A stretch of 64,000 nt of DNA from Desulfovibrio piger (GTDB taxonomy: Bacteria; Desulfobacterota; Desulfovibrionia; Desulfovibrionales; Desulfovibrionaceae). This document shows, in pieces, positions 45,462-53,379 of this stretch (its first letter is position 1; each line of letters opens with the position of its first letter). The notes under the pieces were generated by a model. The model made no database searches. It was not told where the DNA came from and saw only the letters and a list, made by a program, of their open reading frames with translations. A program made the translations under genes and the position numbers. Where the stretch lies: assembly GCF_951793255.1 (NCBI RefSeq), contig NZ_OX636706.1, positions 2,350,001 through 2,414,000 of the forward strand, written 5' to 3'.

Positions 45462-46856
45462 ATGAGTCGGCTGGAGCATGATTTTCTGGGTGAATTGACC
45501 ATAGATGATTCGGTTTACTATGGCGTGCAGACCTTGCGGGCCATGAACAATTTCCATATCTCCGGAACGCCGCTTTCCCAGTTTCCGGAAATGATCTGGG
45601 CCCTGGCCTGCGTCAAAAAAGCCTGTGCCCTGGCCAATATGGAACTGCAGGTACTGCCCCGGGATATCGGCATCGCCATTTGTGCCGCCTGTGACCGTAT
45701 CCTGGCCGGGAACATGCTCGACCAGTTCCCTGTGGACTGCATCCAGGGCGGGGCGGGGACGTCCACGAACATGAATGCCAACGAGGTCATCGCCAATCTG
45801 GCGCTGGAGATCATGGGGCATCCCAAGGGGGCCTATACCTATTGCCACCCCAACAACCACGTCAATTGCTCGCAGTCGACCAACGACGTCTATCCCACGG
45901 CCTTGCGGCTGGCCCTTTTCCGGCTGCTGGATTACCTTGTGGAGCATATGATCCCTCTGCAGAAGGGCTTTGCGGCCAAGAGCGTGGAGTTCTCCCATAT
46001 CGTCAAGATGGGACGCACACAGCTCCAGGATGCTGTGCCCATGACCCTGGGGCAGGAATTCGGCAGCTATGCCACGACCATAGGGGAAGATATCCAGCGC
46101 ATCCATGAGGCGCAGAAGTTGTTGCTGGAAGTCAATCTGGGGGCCACGGCCATCGGGACAGGCATCAATTCTCCCCAGGGCTATGCGCAGCTCGTGGTCG
46201 CGCGCCTGGCCGAGATCAGTGACATCCCCGTTCGGCTCTCCACCAATCTGGTGGAAGCGACGTGGGATACCGGCGCCTATGTGCAGACATCCGGCGTCCT
46301 GAAGAGGACAGCTGTAAAAATATCAAAGATTTGCAATGACTTGCGTTTGCTGTCTTCCGGACCGCGTACGGGCTTCCATGAGATAAATCTGCCGCGGATG
46401 CAGCCGGGATCATCCATCATGCCGGGCAAGGTCAACCCCGTGATCCCCGAGGTTGTCAATCAGGTCGCTTTCGACATCATCGGCAAGGACGTGACCATCA
46501 CCCTGGCCGCCGAGGCCGGGCAGCTGGAGCTGAACGTGATGGAACCCATCATCGCTTTCACGCTTTTTACGGGGATCCGCAGGCTGGCCCGGGCCTTCAG
46601 TACCCTGCAGGAACGCTGTGTTGCAGGGATCACGGCCAATGCTGACCGCTGCCGGCAGCTGGTGGAGAACAGCATCGGGATCGTTACGGCGCTGAATACC
46701 CGCCTTGGGTATGAAACCTCAGCGAGCATCGCCAAGGAAGCCCTGGAAAGCGGGCGTTCCGTCATGGATCTTGTTCTTGAAAAGCAGCTGCTTACCCGGG
46801 AAGAACTGGATGAACTGCTGCTCCCGGAAAATATGATCCATCCATTTTTAAAGTGA
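45462..46856 (+). CDS. aspA: Aspartate ammonia-lyase (aspartase)
   Basis: 464 aa. Reversibly converts L-aspartate to fumarate and ammonia. The fumarase/aspartase signature GSSIMPGKVNP begins at about residue 316, and the preceding RTGFHEINLPRMQ and following PEVVNQVAFDIIGKDVTITL favour aspartase over fumarase. CIQGGAGTSTNMNANEV and the SQSTNDVYPT block complete the active site. A GGAGGT site precedes the ATG. In a sulfate reducer it can supply fumarate for respiration or use aspartate as nitrogen source. Its stop codon lies inside a 17-nt palindrome. Confidence 0.9.
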   Translation: MSRLEHDFLGELTIDDSVYYGVQTLRAMNNFHISGTPLSQFPEMIWALACVKKACALANMELQVLPRDIGIAICAACDRILAGNMLDQFPVDCIQGGAGTSTNMNANEVIANLALEIMGHPKGAYTYCHPNNHVNCSQSTNDVYPTALRLALFRLLDYLVEHMIPLQKGFAAKSVEFSHIVKMGRTQLQDAVPMTLGQEFGSYATTIGEDIQRIHEAQKLLLEVNLGATAIGTGINSPQGYAQLVVARLAEISDIPVRLSTNLVEATWDTGAYVQTSGVLKRTAVKISKICNDLRLLSSGPRTGFHEINLPRMQPGSSIMPGKVNPVIPEVVNQVAFDIIGKDVTITLAAEAGQLELNVMEPIIAFTLFTGIRRLARAFSTLQERCVAGITANADRCRQLVENSIGIVTALNTRLGYETSASIAKEALESGRSVMDLVLEKQLLTREELDELLLPENMIHPFLK

Positions 46857-46865
46857 TACTTTAAT
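46849..46865. repeat. 17-nt near-palindrome TTAAAGTGATACTTTAA (copy 2 of 3)
   Basis: Same arms as the copy at 23730 with GAT in the centre. It overlaps the last two codons and stop of aspA. Confidence 0.75.
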
Positions 46866-46934
46866 AAACTTCGGCTTGCCGGGCCGGATCGTATCGACAC
46901 CGGCAAGACAGAAAAAAACTTGGTGAGAGAACAC

Positions 46935-46970
46935 GAAAGCCCGACGTAAACGCCGGGCTTTCTTTATTTT
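46935..46970 (+). terminator. Rho-independent terminator of aspA
   Basis: Stem GAAAGCCCG / CGGGCTTTC (46935-46962) followed by a T-rich stretch. Confidence 0.85.
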
Positions 46971-47097
46971 CGATGGCGGGGCAGAGGCGGTTTATCCTGG
47001 TCTGTTGTCGGCACGGGGCACCGGAGAAGACCATACTCAGGAGGGGGAGGCTCGCTCCAACTGTTCTATGCGGTTACCGGTTGTTCTGTCCTTGGCC

Positions 47098-48435
47098 CTA
47101 GATGATGCCCAAACCATGCAGCAGCACCAGGGTGATGAGCACAGGCGTCACCGTGCGGCACAGGATACGTACCAGTCTGGCCGGCATACCGCCCCCCAGA
47201 GCCGCGAGCATATGCTCTTTTTTCCAGAAATAGCCCACGAACAGGCTCGTCACGATGCCGCTCAGCGGCATCAAAATGGTGGACGATAACGCATCGTACA
47301 GGTCGAAGAACGTCAGGCCGAACAGCTTCACATCCTGCAATGCAGGACCGGTGGAAAGGGTCGCCGGAAGGCCCAGCAGGACGAGCCCGGCCAGCAGGAT
47401 GGGCACCGCCTTGGTCCGCGGCAGGGAAAAGCGTTCGGAGAGCCAGGCCACCGGGACTTCCAGCAAGGAAAGGATGGCTCCGGTGGAGGCGATGGCAGAC
47501 AGGATGAAAAAGAGCGTTGCAAAAAAGGTCCCGCCCGGCATGGAAGCGAAGACGGCGGGTATGGTCAGGAAGAGCAGGGCAGGCCCTTCCGCGGGCTGGA
47601 AGCCGAAGCTGAACACAGCGGGGAAGATGGCGATGCCGGCCAGCAGGGAGACCAGCAGGTCGCAGATCATGACGCGGGTGGCCATGAGCGGGATATTGAC
47701 GTCTTCCTTGAAGTAGCTGCCGTAAGTCAGCATGCAGCCCATGCCGAGGGACATTTTAAAAAAGGCCAGCCCCATGGCCATCATGATGACGGAAGCGTCA
47801 ACCCGTTCCCACTGGGGCATGAACAGAAAGCGCAAGCCTTCGGAGGCCCCCGGCAGGGTCAGACTGCGGATGCAGACCCCCACCAGCAGCAGGAAAAGGA
47901 CAGGCATCAGGATACGCGTCACTTTTTCGATACCGGCCGAGGCGCCGCGCATGATGATGCCCCCCGTCAGCAGCAGGACGAGCCATTGCCAGAACAGGGA
48001 CACGGGCCCATCATTCAGCAAAGAGGAAAAACTGGCCTGGGCCACGGCCGGATCCGTGGACGAGACGGCGCCCGTGGCGGATTTGAAGATATAGGCAAAG
48101 ACCCAGCCTGCCACGTCGGAATAGAAGCCCAGGATCAGCAGGCAGCTGATGATGGCTGAAAGGCCTATCAGCCACCAGCCGGTGCGGGGGGCCAGCTTCT
48201 GGAAAATGCTGATGACGTTGCTGCGTCCGGCCCGGCCGAGGCTGAGGTCCGATATCATCAGCGGCAGCCCGATGCAGAGCGATGCCAGCAGATAGACCAC
48301 AAGGAACGATGCACCGCCGTTCTGGCCAACCAGTGAGGGAAACTTCCAGATATTACCGAGCCCGACGGCAGAGCCCAGCGTTGCCGCCAGGACACCCAGC
48401 CGTGAAGAAAAATGATCTCGAGTGGCAGAAGCCAT
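47098..48435 (-). CDS. Neurotransmitter:sodium symporter (SNF/NSS) family transporter
   Basis: 445 aa with about 11 membrane helices. The N-terminal RLGVLAATLGSAVGLGNIWK and FPSLVGQNGG blocks are the NSS signature: unwound TM1 that holds Na+ and substrate. Bacterial members such as LeuT and TnaT take up amino acids with Na+. The substrate here is not predictable. The ATG at 48435 has a GGAGG site and precedes the signature by 17 residues. It is convergent with aspA, so amino-acid import linked to aspartase is possible. Confidence 0.9.
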   Translation of the reverse strand: MASATRDHFSSRLGVLAATLGSAVGLGNIWKFPSLVGQNGGASFLVVYLLASLCIGLPLMISDLSLGRAGRSNVISIFQKLAPRTGWWLIGLSAIISCLLILGFYSDVAGWVFAYIFKSATGAVSSTDPAVAQASFSSLLNDGPVSLFWQWLVLLLTGGIIMRGASAGIEKVTRILMPVLFLLLVGVCIRSLTLPGASEGLRFLFMPQWERVDASVIMMAMGLAFFKMSLGMGCMLTYGSYFKEDVNIPLMATRVMICDLLVSLLAGIAIFPAVFSFGFQPAEGPALLFLTIPAVFASMPGGTFFATLFFILSAIASTGAILSLLEVPVAWLSERFSLPRTKAVPILLAGLVLLGLPATLSTGPALQDVKLFGLTFFDLYDALSSTILMPLSGIVTSLFVGYFWKKEHMLAALGGGMPARLVRILCRTVTPVLITLVLLHGLGII

Positions 48436-48474
48436 GCATCCTCCGTACGGGTTGAAACATATTCCAGAAGGGCG

Positions 48475-48503
48475 GTTGTAGCGTCTGGAGTTTTTTTGTG
48501 CAA
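48475..48503 (-). promoter_or_regulatory. Predicted promoter of the NSS transporter gene
   Basis: On the - strand TTGCAC (48503-48498), 17-nt spacer, TACAAC (48480-48475), 40 nt upstream of the start codon and back to back with the ssrA promoter. Confidence 0.6.
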
Positions 48504-48542
48504 CCTCTTCACCTGTCGTACACGGGCCATAAAAAAAACAGC

Positions 48543-48571
48543 TTGTCAAAGCAGGCAGTATTATCTATAGT
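48543..48571 (+). promoter_or_regulatory. Predicted ssrA promoter
   Basis: TTGTCA (48543-48548), 17-nt spacer, TATAGT (48566-48571), 14 nt upstream of the mature tmRNA 5' end. Confidence 0.75.
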
Positions 48572-48585
48572 AGTAATTACCAATT

Positions 48586-48967
48586 GGGGGCGCATTGGTT
48601 TCGACGGGGATGTGGAAACCAAAGTTGCAGGTCGAGGCGCCGCTGGCCTCGTAAAAAGCGGCACAAAAGTAATTGCCAACAACGATTACGACTACGCTTA
48701 CGCTGCCTAAAAACAGCGAGGCACCTGACCACATTTGATGGTCACGTCAGACGGGCCGACGCCTGATACGTCCGGCTGGCGACATCGCATCAGGCTGGTG
48801 GAGCTTGGCGCCTGCCGGGAGTTTCCACGAGATCTGTACCGGCGGGATTGCTGCTCTGTGCCCGGTCAGGGGCGAGCAGGGTGGTGAAATTTGTTCCTGA
48901 CCTAAACCTGTAGACGCTTTGCGTGGAATGTTCTCGGACGGGGGTTCGACTCCCCCCGCCTCCACCA
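48586..48967 (+). ncRNA. ssrA: Transfer-messenger RNA (tmRNA)
   Basis: About 382 nt. The 5' end GGGGGCGCATTGGTTTCGAC and the 3' end GTTCGACTCCCCCCGCC-TCCACCA form the tRNA-like acceptor and T arm. The tag reading frame 48675-48710 encodes ANNDYDYAYAA followed by TAA, ending in the degradation signal AA. It rescues stalled ribosomes with SmpB (not in the window). The tag is close to known Desulfovibrio tags, which supports the taxonomic guess. Confidence 0.97.
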
Positions 48968-48983
48968 TCAGCGCATGTCCCAG

Positions 48984-49022
48984 AGGCCCACGGTGTATCA
49001 AAAGACACCGTGGGCCTTTTCT
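48984..49022 (+). terminator. Rho-independent terminator of ssrA
   Basis: 13-bp stem AGGCCCACGGTGT / ACACCGTGGGCCT with an 8-nt loop followed by TTTTCTTTT. Confidence 0.93.
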
Positions 49023-49215
49023 TTTCGCGGGGTTACAGTCCCTTGCTGTCCCGGTTTGTCCCTGTTTGTGTCATGCAAGCCCCTTCGCCCATCGAGAGTA
49101 GCATCTGCCAGTATTCCATAGAAAACCATCTGGTATTATATCGTATATCCCTGCGACAAATCTAGCCTGGAAGTTATTTGATTGGTTTTGCAGATCCCGA
49201 AAGATGATTCGAACT

Positions 49216-50065
49216 CATTTCATAATTAATGGGCAATTTTTATAACTCTTCTCAACAAAATCATAGAAAAAGCAAGGTGGACAAGAGCCGTAAAACGTTC
49301 AACGCACCTTTCCCAACGAGTTATTGCCTTTTTAAATTTGTTAAGCCACGCAAAAAGGCGTTCAATTTTCCATCTTCTTTTGTAACGGCGCAAGAGCCGT
49401 CCGTCTTGCGTCGCCGGCTTTTTACGATTCTTGCGGTGCGGCGCGATGAGTTCAATTCCCTGAGAAGCAAGGGCTTCATCAAGCGGATCGCTGTCATAGG
49501 CACGATCCCCAATAATTCTTCGGGGTCGTCCCAACGTGACAATTTCATTGATTGTAGCCTGGACAAGTCTGACTTCATGAGGGTTAGCAGAATCCGTGTA
49601 CACGGCGATAGGTAAACCAGAAGCGTCAGCAATAACCATGAGCTTCGTACCTTTGCCCCGCTTGGTCTTTCCCACTTTTGGGCCCCTTTTTTTGCGACAA
49701 CGAATGTGCCGTCAATGAAGCATTCTTCCAGATTTATCAGGCCATTATCTTCAAGATGCCGGGCCAGAGACTCCAGAATTTTTCGAAGCCTTCCATCTTT
49801 TACCCATTTGCTGAATCTCCGATAGCAAGTTGCGGAAGATGGAAACCTGTCCGGTAAGTCCGCCCATGCCGCGCCTGTACGCAAGACCCAGAGGACGCCA
49901 TTTAAAACTTCTCTGTCAGAATGAATTTGTGGACGTCCTGCGCCTGTGCGCTCTTTCTGAAAAAGAGGTTCCAGGACAGACCATTGATCATCAGTTAGCA
50001 TTTCGGCTTTGCTCATTTTTTGAGACTAACCGAAACCTTAAATTTTCTCCAGAATTATGAAATGA
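49216..50065 (-). mobile_element. IS5-family insertion sequence (IS427-like), about 850 bp
   Basis: Terminal inverted repeats TCATTTCATAATT at 49216-49228 and its complement at 50053-50065 enclose a transposase in two overlapping frames. The size fits the IS427/IS1031 group. A target duplication is not clear from the flanks. It lies about 250 nt past ssrA, between that gene and a small hypothetical gene. Confidence 0.85.
49226..50016 (-). CDS. IS5-family DDE transposase, two frames joined by a -1 frameshift
   Basis: The first frame (50016 to about 49690) carries LTDDQWSVLEPLF, the DUF4096 region and the first catalytic Asp (CFIDGTFVVAKK). The second frame (to 49226) carries the second Asp (IIGDRAYDSDP) and the Glu (RRWKIERLFAWL). 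On the coding strand they meet at a run of seven A's followed by G (49693-49687 on the + strand read as T7). Slipping back one base gives ...VVAKK-RGPKVGKTKRGKGTK, which restores the normal IS5 sequence, so a programmed frameshift is likely and the gene is probably functional. Confidence 0.85.
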
Positions 50066-50129
50066 CTTCTCCGTCCTTTGGAACGATTCTCGGACAGATT
50101 GTTTTCAAGAAACGTGCAGAGGTGATCTC

Positions 50130-50447
50130 ATGATTGCGATGGGGGACAACGTGAAGCAAAATCAGATGCTCCTGGACATTCTGGAAAGATGCGTCATACA
50201 GCTTGGTATCCTCGTAGCTCAGGGGCAAAAGGGCGGCCCTTTGACGACCCAGGAATATGTCCAGACGCAATTGGATATTTGGCAGGTCATAGAAAAGATG
50301 CATGTAACACACCAGGAACACAGATCATCGTCTGGATGGGAAGAAAAGCCGCACATGGGGCGGCCATGCCGTTTGCCGCGCGCTGCAAACGGACGGCACA
50401 GACGGCGCCTGCTGCGGAAAGTACCGTGCATCCCGGTATCCGGTTAG
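50130..50447 (+). CDS. Small hypothetical protein
   Basis: 105 aa, no family recognised. An AGAGGTGA site lies 6 nt before the ATG. The first 60 residues look like a soluble helical protein (MLLDILERCVIQLGILVAQG), while the last 35 are Arg/Pro-rich and may be read past the true functional end. It sits just behind the IS5 element, whose insertion may have removed its original promoter. It could be a spurious frame. Confidence 0.4.
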   Translation: MIAMGDNVKQNQMLLDILERCVIQLGILVAQGQKGGPLTTQEYVQTQLDIWQVIEKMHVTHQEHRSSSGWEEKPHMGRPCRLPRAANGRHRRRLLRKVPCIPVSG

Positions 50448-50627
50448 GGAGAAGGGCAGGATTCGCAGGATATTCCGGCCAGCGCTGGCTGACGAAGCCG
50501 AAGAAAAAAGCTATGCTGTTCCAAAACTCCGGGAGCAGAATGTGCGTTGACCGTCCTGGAGTGCCGGGAATGTTCCGGAGCTGCGTATCCGCTTCCCGTG
50601 CGAACATTTTGAGCAAGGTTGGATACT

Positions 50628-52121
50628 ATGTTTGAATCGGCAGCCCTTGGCAGAGCATGCAGTAACAAAGAATTTGAAGAAAAAGCCCCCCAGCTGCGCA
50701 TGCGTCTTTTCAATGCTCAGTTGCAGTGCATCGAGCGCAAGATCCCCGTCCTGATTACGGTGGCCGGCCTGGTCGGTTCCGGACGCGGCGCCATCATCAA
50801 CCTTTTGTCGGAATGGATGGACAGCAAGCATGTGCAAAACCATGTTTTCTGGCTGGTGACCGACGAAGAGAAGGCCCGTCCCTGGCCCTGGCGCTTCTGG
50901 CGGCAGCTCCCTGCTGCCGGACAGACGGCGGTCTTTTATGACGGCTGGTATGGTGAGGCCATGCGGCAGCGCTGCTGCAAAGATGTGGGAGAAAACGAAT
51001 TCACCGCCAGCATGCATCGCTGGCAGGCCCTGGAATCCGGGCTGGCGGAATCCGGGATGGCCATTATCAAGCTCTGGCTCCATCTCAACAAAAAGGACCA
51101 TGCCCGCGCGCTCAAGGAGCGTCAGGAGAACCGGGCCCTGGTGCATTTTTCGCCATCCGACAAGAAGATCGCCGCGGATTACGATGGTATGGTCAGTGCC
51201 GCGTCCCGGGCCATCATGCTGACAGACCGCGACAATGCGCCCTGGAGCATCATCGACGCCGCGGATCCCAATTTCCGCAACCTGTCCGTGGTGAAAGCCA
51301 TCATCGCGGGTATCGAGCGGACCATCGCCGCCCACGATGCCCGTGCCGCCCGCCTCAAGGTGCTGGAATCCGTGCCCGAAGTGGAAGAGGACGCCCGTGA
51401 GTCCCTGGTCTCCACCCTGGATGCCATCGACCTTTCCAGCGTGCAGGCTCCCGAACATTACCAGAAGGAACTGAAACGCCTGCAGAAGGAGATCTATCAG
51501 CTTTCGTTCCGGGCGTACAAAAAAGGCATCTCGTCCACACTCATCTTTGAAGGCTGGGATGCCGCCGGCAAGGGGGGAGCCATCCGGCGCCTCACTGCCG
51601 GGACAGATGCCCGCATCACGCGTGTCATCCCCATCAGCGCCCCTTCGGATGAAGAGCTGGCGCACCATTACCTGTGGCGTTTCTGGCGGCACATCCCCCG
51701 TGCCGGTTTCATCACCATCTATGACCGCTCCTGGTACGGCCGTGTCCTTGTGGAACGGGTGGAAAAGCTGACCCCCAAGGAAGACTGGGCCCGCGCCTAT
51801 GCCGAGATCAATCATTTTGAGCATCAGCTGACCAACAACGGCAACATATTGCTCAAATTCTGGCTGCACATCTCGCCGGAGGAACAGCTGCGACGCTTCC
51901 GGGAGCGTGAGGCCATCCCGTGGAAGCGCTACAAGATCACCGATGAAGACTGGCGTAACCGTGACAAGTGGCCCGAGTACGCCCGCGCCGCGGACGAGAT
52001 GTTCCTGCGTACCAGCACGGAAGATGCCCCCTGGCATGTGGTCCCCGCGGAGAACAAGAAGTATGCCCGCCTGATGGTCCTGCGCATTTACAGGGATGCC
52101 CTGAAGCGCGCCCTGCGCTGA
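50628..52121 (+). CDS. Polyphosphate kinase 2, two-domain type (polyphosphate:AMP phosphotransferase-like)
   Basis: 497 aa, two fused PPK2 domains. The N-terminal domain (about 1-235) has a degenerate P loop, VAGLVGSGRGAI (45-56). The C-terminal domain (about 265-497) has the intact FEGWDAAGKGGAI (307-319), FDRSWYGR-like YDRSWYGRVLVERVE, and the lid FREREAIPWKRYKITDEDW. This is the class II layout, known to phosphorylate AMP to ADP with polyphosphate. The N-terminal half is probably structural. It is a single-gene unit with its own terminator. Confidence 0.88.
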   Translation: MFESAALGRACSNKEFEEKAPQLRMRLFNAQLQCIERKIPVLITVAGLVGSGRGAIINLLSEWMDSKHVQNHVFWLVTDEEKARPWPWRFWRQLPAAGQTAVFYDGWYGEAMRQRCCKDVGENEFTASMHRWQALESGLAESGMAIIKLWLHLNKKDHARALKERQENRALVHFSPSDKKIAADYDGMVSAASRAIMLTDRDNAPWSIIDAADPNFRNLSVVKAIIAGIERTIAAHDARAARLKVLESVPEVEEDARESLVSTLDAIDLSSVQAPEHYQKELKRLQKEIYQLSFRAYKKGISSTLIFEGWDAAGKGGAIRRLTAGTDARITRVIPISAPSDEELAHHYLWRFWRHIPRAGFITIYDRSWYGRVLVERVEKLTPKEDWARAYAEINHFEHQLTNNGNILLKFWLHISPEEQLRRFREREAIPWKRYKITDEDWRNRDKWPEYARAADEMFLRTSTEDAPWHVVPAENKKYARLMVLRIYRDALKRALR

Positions 52122-52152
52122 CAGGATCCCTGCAGCAGAGCCCAGGCATGGA

Positions 52153-52187
52153 AAAGAGCCGGAGAGCTTCTCCGGCTCTTTTTTTAT
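52153..52187 (+). terminator. Rho-independent terminator of the PPK2 gene
   Basis: Stem AAAGAGCCGGAGA / TCTCCGGCTCTTT with a GCT loop and a T run. Confidence 0.93.
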
Positions 52188-52500
52188 GCCCGGCCGGGGA
52201 CCTGCGTGCAGGACAGGACGCGACGGGAGGATACAGATTCCAGGCTGTTGCAGAAGAGCCTGGTCTGCGGCCATTTCGGGAGAGGAACGGGATGGAGCGA
52301 GGCGCATAAGGAAAGCCCGAAGGCTTTTGTATACCGCTGTGCGCCGCCGCAAGTGGAGCGGAATTGTCACCGGGCGCTCACAGCGTTGACGAATGGACGG
52401 GACAGTCTGAAAGCACATCCGGGCAGGAAGCAAACCGGCGGCAAGATGCTGCCTTTTGTCCCTCCTTGCTCGATCCTGTCCGGCACCCAGCCCCTTTCAG
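52188..52500. other. Non-coding spacer upstream of two small Cys-rich genes
   Basis: About 310 nt with no supported gene. A TTGACG hexamer at 52385-52390 could be a -35 element, but no good -10 is seen at the right distance. No strong hairpin apart from a short AAGCC/GGCTT near 52313-52326. Confidence 0.45.
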
Positions 52501-52511
52501 GGAGGTGGCGC

Positions 52512-52916
52512 ATGATTCCCTCATTTTGTCCAGTCAGTTGCAGCCGTTGTGGTCGTTCGTTCATTGCCCCCGGACCGCGTGGGCATATCTGCCCCCAGTG
52601 CCAGAAGGAACGGCGCATGAATCGGGAAAAATCGTCTGTCAGAAGCTCCCGAACCACCCGGACGGCAGAATCCCGGGTACAGACGAACGTGGAGGTGCGT
52701 TCTTCCAGAGCCGTGGAGCCGGTACGCGTACCTGTACAGCTTGTGGAATCCCGCTGGCAGGACATGCTTGACCAGGGGATGCTGGCTACCTGCCCGCGCA
52801 TGCACCTGACGGCATCGCGTCTTCCCTGTGGCGAGCGTTCCGAATGCTTTGGTCTTTCCCGCTGTCAGTTCGTCCCCCAGAACATGAACCGTCCTTTGCG
52901 ACGTACCTTCTTCTGA
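52512..52916 (+). CDS. Small zinc-ribbon protein of unknown function
   Basis: 134 aa from the ATG at 52512, with a strong GGAGGT site. N-terminal zinc ribbon C10-x2-C13 and C27-x2-C30 (CSRCGRSF...HICPQC), then a Ser/Arg/Thr-rich middle and a C-terminal part with more cysteines (residues about 99-119, including LPCGERSECFGLSRCQF). It may bind nucleic acid or act as a scaffold. It is followed after 58 nt by the 62-aa Cys-rich gene, so the two are likely co-transcribed. The longer frame upstream to 52206 lacks a ribosome site. Confidence 0.65.
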   Translation: MIPSFCPVSCSRCGRSFIAPGPRGHICPQCQKERRMNREKSSVRSSRTTRTAESRVQTNVEVRSSRAVEPVRVPVQLVESRWQDMLDQGMLATCPRMHLTASRLPCGERSECFGLSRCQFVPQNMNRPLRRTFF

Positions 52917-52974
52917 TATGTTTGGAAGCAACCTGTTCCAGCCGGAATTTACGCGTGTTTCTGTGGAGAAGATG

Positions 52975-53163
52975 ATGGCTGGCAGTCCGGATATCCCGCC
53001 CCTGTGCCGTGCCTGTCCGGATTATGAACGCCAGTGCATCATTTGCGGGCATGGGCCCGTGGTCGATTTTTATACTGTGGACGGCCGTTTTGTAGACAGT
53101 TCCGACATGTGCGGCGTCTGCACCTTCGGGCGGCAGGAATGCCGCGATCCCAGCCGCTGGTGA
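52975..53163 (+). CDS. 62-aa Cys-rich protein, paralogue of the protein at 43213
   Basis: 62 aa with seven cysteines: C11-x2-C14, C21-x2-C24, C46-x2-C49 and C56. The core CIICGHGPVVDFYTVDG and MCGVCTFG aligns without gaps with the 43213 protein (32 of 62 identical). The ATG at 52975 was preferred over 52918 and 52972 because it has a GGAG site 6 nt upstream and gives exactly the same length as the paralogue. The two extra cysteines suggest a more complete metal site. Function unknown. Confidence 0.78.
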   Translation: MAGSPDIPPLCRACPDYERQCIICGHGPVVDFYTVDGRFVDSSDMCGVCTFGRQECRDPSRW

Positions 53164-53197
53164 GCCGGTAGCCGCTTTCATCTACCTGAAAACAAAA

Positions 53198-53228
53198 GGC
53201 ATCCTTTCCTCCGTGGAAGGATGCTTTT
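53198..53228 (+). terminator. Rho-independent terminator of the Cys-rich gene pair
   Basis: Imperfect stem GGCATCCTTTCC / GGAAGGATGC followed by TTTTT. Confidence 0.75.
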
Positions 53229-53279
53229 TGTCGTTGGAGAGGGCAGGGGATGCTGCCGAATCGTCACATTCCCTCTTGC

Positions 53280-53327
53280 AAACGGTGACGGAAACGTCGG
53301 CCTTTCATCACGGACGCGTCACCGTTT
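53280..53327 (+). promoter_or_regulatory. 11-bp inverted repeat upstream of phnC (candidate operator)
   Basis: AAACGGTGACG (53280-53290) and CGTCACCGTTT (53317-53327), 26 nt apart, 53 nt before the phnC ATG. The arms are too far apart for a terminator; they could be a two-site operator for the phosphonate operon. No phnF regulator gene is in the window. Confidence 0.5.
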
Positions 53328-53379
53328 CGCCATGCGTTTTGCCCATTGTGAGCCAGTCAACTTCAACGGGAGCATTCGC

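Noticed and set aside
48967..50130. Genomic island integrated at the ssrA 3' end
   Set aside because: No integrase gene and no second copy of the tmRNA 3' end are seen; only an IS5 element and one small gene follow before ordinary genes resume.
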